Made by a program: the position numbers and the translations under genes
The notes under the pieces: generated by a model
Told to the model about the DNA's origin: nothing
Database searches by the model: none
What the model saw: the letters and a program-made list of their open reading frames with translations, nothing else
Origin: Rugosimonospora sp036494675
GTDB taxonomy: Bacteria > Actinomycetota > Actinomycetes > Mycobacteriales > Micromonosporaceae
NCBI GenBank assembly: GCA_036494675.1
Contig: DASXOA010000127.1
Span: 1 to 33,651 of the forward strand
Length of the DNA stretch: 33,651 nucleotides
Direction of reading: 5' to 3'
In this document: positions 1-5,716 of the stretch, in pieces
How the letters are laid out: each line of letters begins with the position of its first letter
Numbering within the stretch: the first letter of the stretch is position 1

Positions 1-1150
1 GCGGTCGTCGGCTCAGCGGTCGTCGGCTCAGCGGCCAGCAGATCGGCGGTCTCCGGCTCGGCCGTCAGCGGCTCAGCAGCCGGCAGGTCCGTGATCGTCG
101 GCTCGGTTCGGGCGGTTTGGGGCCTGTCCTGGTCGGCCTCTGGCTCTCCGTCTGCCGGCTCTCCGTCTGCCGGCTCTACCTCTGCCGGCTCTACCTCTGC
201 CGCCTCTGGCTCGACGGCCGCCGGCTCGATCGCCGACGGATCGGCCGCCGACCCCGCTCCGGCGCTCGACGCCTCGACGCCGACCGAGTTAGCTCCGGCG
301 CCCAGCAACCCGACGGCGGCCGGCTCACCCGGTGCCGGCTCCATAGCGGTGCGCTCCACAGCCGCCGGATCGGCAGCAGACTCGACCCCGTCGCCCGGCG
401 ACTTGACCCCGTCACCCGGCAACTCCACCGCGGCCGACTCGTCCGGTTCCGCCGCCGCTCGATCAGCCGTCGAATCTGCGACCGGCTCAACGGTGGCTGG
501 CTCACCCGGCTCCGGCTCAACGACGACCGGCCACACGCCCATCGAGTCGGAAGGCGATTCGAGTCGAGACCCGCGCAACTCGACAGCGGCCGGCTCCGGC
601 TCCGACCCGGCGGTCGGCGACCCGCCCGGTGCAGGCGATTCGACCGCTGCCGACGACCCACCCGGCTCCGACGACCCGACCTCCGACGACGACCCGGCTG
701 CTACCGACGACCCGACCCCTGCCGACGACCCGGCCGCTACCGACGACCCACCCGGCTCCGATGACCCGTCCGCCGCCGACGACGACGCATCCAGCGCCGA
801 CGACCCGTCCGTTGCCGACGGCTCTACCAGCGCCGACGACTCCGCCGACCCCCGCGACTCCACCGGCGCCGACGGCTCCGCAACCGTCCCCGGCTGAACC
901 TCGCCCGGGCGCGTCGCCTCGGTAGCGGCCGCACCGGCCGGTTGCCCGTCATCGTCCACCGGACGTGCGACCGGGTTGGCGGGCGGCGTCACGGGAACCG
1001 GCGGCCACGCCGGGGGCGTGGACGGCTGGGCCCGGCCGACGGCGGGCCGCTGCGCCGGCGCACTCGGCCGCGCAGGCGGCGTGACAGGCGGCTGGGACGG
1101 CGTGACAGGCGGCTGGGCCCGCCCGACAGCGGGCCCGGTCGGCTTCGCCG
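1..1150 (-). repeat. Repetitive low-complexity coding tail of the kinase
   Basis: The tail is built from short in-frame repeats. A perfect 15-bp unit occurs twice at 1-30 (reads AEPTT). GSS-containing units recur across about 651-860. Paired copies of Pro-Ala-Glu codewords lie at 145-210. VGRAQ-type units recur around 1035-1165. All repeat periods that I can read keep the kinase frame open, which argues for a translated disordered linker rather than noncoding repeats. Confidence 0.6.
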
Positions 1151-2141
1151 GTGCCTGAGCGCGGCCGACCGCCGGCCGGCGAGGCGGCTCGTTCTGCGGC
1201 CGGGCCGGGACGTCCGGACGTTGCACCGGGGCGCCCGGCGGCAGCGTGCCCATCGGTTGGGCCCAGCCCGCCGGCCGGCGCTCGCGGGGAACGCGCCACG
1301 GCATGCCCTCGGCGCGCCGGAGCGGGCCGAGCAGACGGCGCAGCGCGCGGGCAGCATCCGGCGCGGTCGTCCGGGTCGCCGGATTCTTGTCCAGCAGCCC
1401 GTCGAGCACCGGCGCCAGCGGCCCGGACAGCATCATCGGGTCCGGCGGCTCGGTGACCAGCGCGGTCAGCGTCGCCATGGCCGTCGAGCGGTGGTACGGC
1501 GCGCGTCCCTCGGCGGCCGCGTACAGCGTCGCGCCGAGTGACCAGAGATCCGACTCGGTACCGGTGATGCCCTGGCGGGCGCGTTCCGGCGCGATGTACG
1601 CCGGTGAACCCAGGATGAGTCCGCTACGGGTCAGCGTCGCGTCCCCGGCCAGGGTGGCGAGGCCGAAGTCGGTCAGTACCACCCGGTCGTCGTCCGCGAT
1701 CAGAACGTTGCTCGGCTTCACGTCCCGGTGCAGCACACCGGCCCGGTGGGCCGCGTGCAACGCGCTCAGGATGCCCAGGCCGATGCGTGCCACCTCGGCG
1801 ACCGGTAGCGGCCCGTCCTGAGCGATCCGCTCCTGGAGCGACCGGGACCGCACGTACTCCATCACGATCCACGGCTGGCGCGGCCGGGCCACCACGTCGT
1901 AGATGCGTACGACGTTGGGGTGGTTGAGCCGGGCGATCGCCCGCGCCTCGCGCAGCCCGCGCTCGCTGGCCTCTTCGCCCTCCGACTCGGTCAACCCGCT
2001 CGGCGGTACGACCTCCTTGACCGCGACGTCGCGGTGGAGGACCTCGTCGCGGGCGAGCCAGACCCGGCCCATGCCGCCCTCGCCCACTGGACTGATCAGA
2101 CGGTAGCGTTCGGTTGCCGAAGATCGGGGGGGCGAAGGCAC
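1..2141 (-). CDS. Ser/Thr protein kinase with very long low-complexity tail (3' end beyond left edge)
   Basis: The frame is open from GTG 2141 to the left edge (at least 713 residues), so the C-terminus is missing. Seen: glycine loop GEGGMGRVW near residues 20-28, ATP-binding Lys42 in VAVKEV, catalytic HRDVKPSN starting at residue 138, then LTDFG and an APER segment. This is a PknB-like Hanks kinase, phosphorylating Ser/Thr on unknown partners. After about residue 265 the protein becomes Pro/Ala-rich with repeated VGRAQ, then Ser/Gly-rich (repeated GSS), then Glu/Ala/Pro-rich; no transmembrane segment appears before the edge. GTG 2141 is chosen because a TACTTT hexamer ends 6 nt upstream, fitting a leaderless transcript, and the kinase domain begins ten residues later. 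An ATG at 2145 is in another frame. The gene diverges from accE. Its kinase domain resembles that of the second kinase at 16986 (both HRD/RRDVAVKEV), so they are probably paralogues. The substrate is unknown. Confidence 0.9.
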   Translation of the reverse strand, partial: MPSPPRSSATERYRLISPVGEGGMGRVWLARDEVLHRDVAVKEVVPPSGLTESEGEEASERGLREARAIARLNHPNVVRIYDVVARPRQPWIVMEYVRSRSLQERIAQDGPLPVAEVARIGLGILSALHAAHRAGVLHRDVKPSNVLIADDDRVVLTDFGLATLAGDATLTRSGLILGSPAYIAPERARQGITGTESDLWSLGATLYAAAEGRAPYHRSTAMATLTALVTEPPDPMMLSGPLAPVLDGLLDKNPATRTTAPDAARALRRLLGPLRRAEGMPWRVPRERRPAGWAQPMGTLPPGAPVQRPDVPARPQNEPPRRPAVGRAQAPAKPTGPAVGRAQPPVTPSQPPVTPPARPSAPAQRPAVGRAQPSTPPAWPPVPVTPPANPVARPVDDDGQPAGAAATEATRPGEVQPGTVAEPSAPVESRGSAESSALVEPSATDGSSALDASSSAADGSSEPGGSSVAAGSSAGVGSSVAAGSSSEVGSSEPGGSSAAVESPAPGGSPTAGSEPEPAAVELRGSRLESPSDSMGVWPVVVEPEPGEPATVEPVADSTADRAAAEPDESAAVELPGDGVKSPGDGVESAADPAAVERTAMEPAPGEPAAVGLLGAGANSVGVEASSAGAGSAADPSAIEPAAVEPEAAEVEPAEVEPADGEPADGEPEADQDRPQTARTEPTITDLPAAEPLTAEPETADLLAAEPTTAEPTT

Positions 2142-2147
2142 ACATCG

Positions 2148-2176
2148 AAAGTACCTGGCCGGTCTCCGGTTAGGCT
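2148..2176. promoter_or_regulatory. Divergent leaderless promoters of the kinase and accE
   Basis: On the minus strand TACTTT (2148-2153) sits 6 nt before the kinase GTG at 2141. On the plus strand TAGGCT (2171-2176) sits 6 nt before the accE ATG at 2183. Both match the TAnnnT -10 pattern of actinobacterial leaderless promoters. The two hexamers are only 17 bp apart, so the -35 regions must overlap and the promoters probably compete. Confidence 0.55.
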
Positions 2177-2182
2177 CGGCGG

Positions 2183-2386
2183 ATGGACGATCACTCACCG
2201 ATCAGGATCGAACGTGGCACACCGACCGACGAGGAACTGGCGGCTCTGGTCGGAGTGCTGCTGTCGCGCCCGGCCGCGGCGGCGCCGGACTCGCCGGTCC
2301 GCTCCCGCTGGGTGGACAGCGCCCGGCCGGGTGCCGCCCAGCGCCGGGGTCCGGGCGCCTGGCGCGCCGCCGCGCTGCCCCGCTGA
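2183..2386 (+). CDS. accE: Acyl-CoA carboxylase epsilon subunit (AccE-like)
   Basis: A 67-residue protein with the layout of actinobacterial AccE/PccE: an N-terminal TDEELAALVGVLLSR helix, an Ala/Pro linker, then a C-terminal WVDSARPG...RGPGAWRAAALPR segment. In this family the epsilon subunit binds the AccD-type carboxyltransferase and stabilises or activates the biotin-dependent acyl-CoA carboxylase. ATG 2183 is supported by a TAGGCT hexamer 6 nt upstream (leaderless). The gene normally follows an accD gene; here the upstream neighbour is a divergent kinase, and no carboxyltransferase gene is in the window, though a biotin carboxylase/BCCP gene lies at 5717. The last codons and stop are duplicated downstream in a tandem repeat. 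The length is ordinary for AccE. Assignment rests on motif recognition of a small, fast-evolving family. Confidence 0.8.
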   Translation: MDDHSPIRIERGTPTDEELAALVGVLLSRPAAAAPDSPVRSRWVDSARPGAAQRRGPGAWRAAALPR

Positions 2387-2465
2387 CCGCCGCCGCGCTG
2401 CCCCGCTGACCGCCGCCGCGCTGCCCCGCTGACCGCCGCCGCGCTGCCCCGCTGACCGCCGCCCC
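2374..2465. repeat. 23-bp tandem repeat, four copies, seeded by the 3' end of accE
   Basis: Units start at 2374, 2397, 2420 and 2443. They are essentially identical, followed by a degenerate partial copy. The first unit overlaps the accE stop codon (2384-2386), so each later unit repeats the coding-end sequence including TGA. The unit is not a multiple of three, so it does not extend the protein. No spacers separate the units. Confidence 0.85.
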
Positions 2466-2562
2466 GCTGACCGCGCCGACCGCTGACCGGTGCCCCAAAC
2501 GCCCCACGTCGCAGGGTCCGGCGCCACCGGGGTCCACGGCCGGTACCGTGTCGGACAGCCAT

Positions 2563-2568
2563 TACGAT
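2563..2568 (+). promoter_or_regulatory. Probable -10 of maf (TACGAT)
   Basis: TACGAT lies 6 nt before GTG 2575 inside a small AT-rich island downstream of the tandem repeat. The same hexamer and spacing precede the mutase gene at 16758. It supports a leaderless maf transcript starting at GTG 2575. Confidence 0.5.
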
Positions 2569-2574
2569 TCCCCG

Positions 2575-3201
2575 GTGACCCATCCACCGCACCTGGTCCT
2601 CGCGTCCGCCAGTCCCGCCCGCCGCAAGACGCTCGCCTCGGCCGGGATCGACGTCGAGGTCATCGTGAGCGGCGTCGACGAGTCCACTGCGGACGTGGCA
2701 GACCCGGCGACCTTCTGCCTCACCCTGGCGCGGATGAAGGCCGGGGCTGTCGCCGACCGCCTCCGGGACGGGCCGGCCCGACCGGGGTCCACCGTCCTGG
2801 TGCTGGGCTGTGACTCGATACTCTCGTTCGACGGGCAGATCCTGGGCAAGCCGGCCGACCGGGCCGAGGCGGTCGCCCGCTGGCAACAGATGCGGGGACG
2901 CAGCGGCCGGCTCTTCACCGGCCACAGCCTCATCAACCTGAGCGAGGACCGGCGCGCCGAGGCGGCCGCGGTGTCCACGGTGCACTTCGCCGACATCACC
3001 GATACGGAGATCGAGGCGTACGTGAACACCGGAGAACCGCTGGAGGTGGCCGGGGCGTTCACCATCGACGGCCGGGGCGGCCCGTTCGTGGAGTCGATCG
3101 AGGGGGACCCGGGTACGGTCATCGGCGTGTCCCTGCCGCTGCTGCGCCGGCTGCTCGGGGAGTTCGACGTCTCGATCACCCAGTTCTGGACCGCCAGCTA
3201 G
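2575..3201 (+). CDS. maf: Maf/YceF-family nucleoside triphosphate pyrophosphatase
   Basis: Maf proteins hydrolyse canonical and modified NTPs to NMP and pyrophosphate and have been linked to septum control and nucleotide-pool cleaning. Seen: the N-terminal LVLASASPARRKTL signature, the central LGCDSIL..DGQILGKPAD motif carrying the presumed catalytic Asp, GHSLI and the C-terminal AGAFTIDGRGGPFVE region. Length of about 208 residues is normal. Start: GTG 2575 (VTHPPHLVLAS) is chosen because TACGAT lies 6 nt upstream; an upstream GTG at 2548 would add nine residues and has no clear ribosome-binding site. The gene follows accE, a pairing familiar in actinobacterial carboxylase loci, and is convergent with the ABC permease 21 bp downstream. 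The exact substrate class (dTTP/UTP or m7GTP) cannot be read with confidence. Confidence 0.9.
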   Translation: MTHPPHLVLASASPARRKTLASAGIDVEVIVSGVDESTADVADPATFCLTLARMKAGAVADRLRDGPARPGSTVLVLGCDSILSFDGQILGKPADRAEAVARWQQMRGRSGRLFTGHSLINLSEDRRAEAAAVSTVHFADITDTEIEAYVNTGEPLEVAGAFTIDGRGGPFVESIEGDPGTVIGVSLPLLRRLLGEFDVSITQFWTAS

Positions 3202-3222
3202 ACCGCCCAGCGGGTCCCCCCG

Positions 3223-3981
3223 TCAGCGCACGCTCTTGGCGAACGAGCGGGCCGCCCAGGACACCGTCACCACGGTGAGGACTCCGAGGATCAGCAGGGA
3301 CTTCCAGACGCTCGCGTCGCCCGGGTGCCCGGCGAACAGCGCCCGGCTGCCGTCCACCGCCCAGGAGAACGGGTTCCACTTCGCCACCGTGGCCAGCCAG
3401 TGCGGCGCGTACTGCATCGGCAGCAGGATGCCCGACAGCAGCAGGATCGGGATACCGACGGTGTTCAGCAGTGGCGCGAGCGCGTCCTCGCTGCGCAGCT
3501 TGAGGGCGATCGCGTACGACGCCGCCGAGAGCATCAGTGCGATCAGGCCCAGTACCGCGAAGGCCAGCAGCGCGTCGCCCAGCCCCACGGCGAGCCCGAA
3601 CGGGATGGACAGCACCGTGATGATCGCGGCCTGGACGAGGAGGGAGACCACGTCCCGCAGGGACCTGCCGAGCAGCAGGGCCAGCCGGCTGACCGGAGTG
3701 ACCCGGCTGCGTTCGATCACGCCGGCCCGCAGTTCGGAGATGAGCGCGAAGCCCACGAAGAAGGTCCCGAAGATGGCCAGTTGGACCAGGATGCCGGGGA
3801 CGAAGATGCGGTACGCCTGAGCGCTCGGCAGCCTCAACGCACCCTTGAGCAGCGGGCCGAACAGGAACAGGTAGTACAGCGGCTGGATGATCCCGACGAT
3901 CACCCAGACGGGATTGCGCAGTACCAGCATCATCTGTCGCTGGAAGATGAGCCAGGTGTCTCGTGCGAGCTTCATCGCCAT
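3223..3981 (-). CDS. ABC-2 type exporter permease (DrrB-like)
   Basis: The 252-residue protein has about six hydrophobic segments: near residues 24-45, 60-85, 105-130, 140-165, 170-195 and 228-245. It has the cytoplasmic ISELRAGVIERSRVTPVSR stretch and the ATVAKWNPFSWAVDGSRAL segment typical of ABC-2/DrrB permeases. It should form the membrane channel of a drug or lipid exporter with the ATPase encoded just upstream. Start ATG 3981 lies 5 nt after the ATPase stop, and the intervening GAGAGGT can serve as ribosome-binding site, so the two genes are translationally coupled. An ATG two codons later (MKLARDTW) is possible. Transcribed as padR - ATPase - permease. The cargo is unknown. Confidence 0.9.
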   Translation of the reverse strand: MAMKLARDTWLIFQRQMMLVLRNPVWVIVGIIQPLYYLFLFGPLLKGALRLPSAQAYRIFVPGILVQLAIFGTFFVGFALISELRAGVIERSRVTPVSRLALLLGRSLRDVVSLLVQAAIITVLSIPFGLAVGLGDALLAFAVLGLIALMLSAASYAIALKLRSEDALAPLLNTVGIPILLLSGILLPMQYAPHWLATVAKWNPFSWAVDGSRALFAGHPGDASVWKSLLILGVLTVVTVSWAARSFAKSVR

Positions 3982-3986
3982 ACCTC

Positions 3987-4928
3987 TCAGGACTCGCGCA
4001 GCGAGCGGCCGGTCTTGGTCAGGAACACGTCGTCGAGGCTCGGGCGGTGCAGCTCGATCGAGTCGAGCCCGACGCCCGCGCCGTCCAGGGTGCGCAGGAT
4101 CTGCGGCATCGCCGTGGCGCCCGCGTTGACGTAGAGCCGCACGGTGTCTTCGGACGATTCGAGCTGGCGCACGTACGGCTGGCCGTCGAGCACCTTGGCC
4201 GCCTGCTCGGCCGCCCCGGGTACGCCGACGGTCACCACGTCGCCGGAGACCTCGCGCTTCAGCTCGTCCGGCGTGCCCTCGGCGACGATCTCCCCGTAGT
4301 CCATGATGGCGATCCGGTCACAGAGCGCGTCCGCCTCGTCGAGGTAGTGGGTGGTGATGAAGACGGTCATCCCCTCGGAGCGCAGCCGACGTACCTCGTC
4401 CCACATGTGGGCGCGGCTCTGCGGGTCCAGGCCGGTGGTCGGCTCGTCGAGGAAGATCACGCCGGGCGCGTGGATGATGCCGAGCGCGATGTCCACCCGT
4501 CGGCGCTGGCCGCCGGAGTAGGTCTGGCACTTGCGGTCCGCGAACTCGCCGAGTTCGAACGACTCGATCGCGCGGGCCGCGCGCTGCCTCGCCTCCGGCT
4601 TGGCGATCCCGTACATCCGGGCCTGCAGCACCAGTTCCTCGCGCGCGGTCACCGCGTCCCAGGTGCTGCCGCCCTGCGCGACGTATCCGATGCGCCGGCG
4701 CACCTCCCCCGGGTTGCGGCGCAGGTCGGCGCCGGCGATGGTGGCCTCGCCGCCGTCCGGCTGGATCAGCGTGGCGAGCATCCGCAGCGTGGTGGTCTTG
4801 CCGGCGCCGTTCGGGCCGAGAAAGCCGAAGATCTCGCCCTTCCGGACGGAGAGGTCGACGCCCCGGACCGCGTCGACGGTTGCCTTGCGGACCCGGAACG
4901 ATTTTCGCAGGCCAATCGTCTCGATCAT
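3987..4928 (-). CDS. ABC transporter ATPase, DrrA/daunorubicin-resistance type
   Basis: This is the cytoplasmic ATPase of a two-component ABC-2 exporter. Seen: Walker A GPNGAGKTT at residues 38-46, signature SGGQ at 138-141, Walker B VIFLDEP around 157-163, a switch histidine in FITTHYLDEAD, and the C-terminal DrrA-type extension ending LDDVFLTKTGRSLRE. Length of 313 residues is typical. Start ATG 4928 is preceded by GGGGGA about 5 nt upstream. A separate promoter with an embedded palindrome lies at 4973-5002, so the transporter can be switched independently of padR. padR lies directly upstream, and PadR-type repressors commonly control such exporters. Candidate cargoes are xenobiotics, antibiotics or lipids. 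Confidence 0.95.
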   Translation of the reverse strand: MIETIGLRKSFRVRKATVDAVRGVDLSVRKGEIFGFLGPNGAGKTTTLRMLATLIQPDGGEATIAGADLRRNPGEVRRRIGYVAQGGSTWDAVTAREELVLQARMYGIAKPEARQRAARAIESFELGEFADRKCQTYSGGQRRRVDIALGIIHAPGVIFLDEPTTGLDPQSRAHMWDEVRRLRSEGMTVFITTHYLDEADALCDRIAIMDYGEIVAEGTPDELKREVSGDVVTVGVPGAAEQAAKVLDGQPYVRQLESSEDTVRLYVNAGATAMPQILRTLDGAGVGLDSIELHRPSLDDVFLTKTGRSLRES

Positions 4929-4972
4929 GCTTCCCCCAACCGGGTAGGTGCGCCATTCATCGACGCCCCGGT

Positions 4973-5002
4973 ACGCTAACGCGATATGTCGCGTTGGGTC
5001 AA
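4973..5002 (-). promoter_or_regulatory. ABC exporter promoter with operator in the spacer
   Basis: Reading leftwards: -35 TTGACC (4997-5002), an 18-nt spacer, and -10 TAGCGT (4973-4978), which leaves a leader of about 38 nt before ATG 4928. The spacer is filled by a near-perfect palindrome at 4978-4995, with arms AACGCGA and TCGCGTT around TATG. A protein bound there would block RNA polymerase, so this reads as a repressor operator. PadR or a TetR-type protein are the obvious candidates. Confidence 0.65.
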
Positions 5003-5029
5003 GCTTGATTATCTCGCGTTGTATCGCGA
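4999..5029. promoter_or_regulatory. Two further palindromes upstream of the ABC promoter
   Basis: TCAAGCTTGA (4999-5008) is a perfect 10-bp palindrome overlapping the -35. TCGCG/CGCGA arms (5014-5018 and 5025-5029) form a second weaker dyad that repeats the TCGCGTT half-site of the main operator. These may be auxiliary binding sites. The stretch is clearly more AT-rich than its surroundings. Confidence 0.4.
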
Positions 5030-5034
5030 ATCCG

Positions 5035-5586
5035 TCAGCCGACGCTCGGCAACTCGCCCGCCTCCACCCGGTCCGCCAGCCTCTCGCACCACTCCGCCTC
5101 GACCGTGGCCTTGGCCATCGACAGCTCGAACAACTCCACGACGTGCGGCGCGTCGGGACCCGGGGCGGCCGCGAGCCGCACCCGGGTGCCGTCGACGTAC
5201 AGCCGCAGCAGCCGGGCCCGGTTGCGCAGCGCGCCGGCTGCCTCGGCCCGGGAGAGTGCGGGCAGGAACGCGTACGCGGCCGTGAAGGGGTCGGGCGGGA
5301 TGGTGTACTCCCACCAGTACCGGCGCAGCAGGTCCTGGAACTCCGCCTCGCCCTTGTCGGTGATCTCGTACGTGGTCCGGGCCGGTCGCGTACCGACCCG
5401 TTGCGTCGCCACCTCGGTGAGCAGTCCCTCCTCGGCCAGTTTCTTCAGCGCGTGGTAGACCGATCCGGGTGCCACGTGGGCCCAGTCGTCGGCATGCCAG
5501 CTGAGCAACTCGCGCCGCACGTCGTAGCCGTGCACCGGCTGGAAGATCCGGACCACGCCGAGGATGAGAAGTCGGGTCGTCGACAC
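5035..5586 (-). CDS. PadR-family transcriptional regulator
   Basis: The 183-residue protein has an N-terminal winged helix: STTRLLILGVVRIFQPVHGYDVRREL, then the PGSVYHALKKLAEEGLL recognition region and the RTTYEITDKGE wing. An alpha-helical C-terminal dimerisation domain of about 90 residues follows (vinculin-like AphA/PadR type). PadR proteins are ligand-responsive repressors, often of drug exporters, which fits the ABC genes downstream on the same strand. Start GTG 5586 is chosen because TACGCT lies 6 nt upstream and the winged helix begins immediately; the open frame extends further to 5907 but that part has no domain. A dyad directly behind the -10 suggests autoregulation. Its stop (5035) is 106 bp from the ATPase start. 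Confidence 0.9.
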   Translation of the reverse strand: MSTTRLLILGVVRIFQPVHGYDVRRELLSWHADDWAHVAPGSVYHALKKLAEEGLLTEVATQRVGTRPARTTYEITDKGEAEFQDLLRRYWWEYTIPPDPFTAAYAFLPALSRAEAAGALRNRARLLRLYVDGTRVRLAAAPGPDAPHVVELFELSMAKATVEAEWCERLADRVEAGELPSVG

Positions 5587-5592
5587 CGTTCG

Positions 5593-5616
5593 AGCGTAAT
5601 AGCCAAATTTGACTAT
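5593..5616 (-). promoter_or_regulatory. padR promoter and palindromic operator
   Basis: -10 TACGCT (5593-5598) is 6 nt from GTG 5586. Directly upstream lies ATAGTCAAATTTGGCTAT (5599-5616 on the minus strand): an 18-bp dyad, ATAG-n-CAAATTTG-n-CTAT, with a single mismatched pair. It is strikingly AT-rich in this genome and sits over the -10/-35 spacer, as expected for an autoregulatory repressor site. Its sequence differs from the dyad in the ABC promoter. Confidence 0.65.
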
Positions 5617-5703
5617 CGGAACGCCGACACGCCCCGGAGACGGCGCAACAGCGGCCCGGCGTACCGTGCCAAAGGTCACCGGGCCGCGCCTAGGGCACCG
5701 GTT

Positions 5704-5709
5704 TACACT
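5704..5709 (+). promoter_or_regulatory. Probable -10 of the biotin carboxylase gene (TACACT)
   Basis: TACACT sits 7 nt before ATG 5717, which is the start matching the conserved biotin carboxylase N-terminus. It supports a leaderless transcript. Confidence 0.5.
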
Positions 5710-5716
5710 GCCCGGC

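Noticed and set aside
91..897. Plus-strand Ser/Thr/Asp-rich frame opposite the kinase tail
   Set aside because: It is the mirror of the kinase tail repeats. The minus frame is continuous with an unmistakable kinase domain.
2374..2465. Possible CRISPR-like array
   Set aside because: The units are directly adjacent with no spacers and derive from the end of accE.
3202..3222. Terminator between maf and the ABC permease
   Set aside because: Only a 4-bp imperfect dyad fits in the 21-bp gap, too weak to call.
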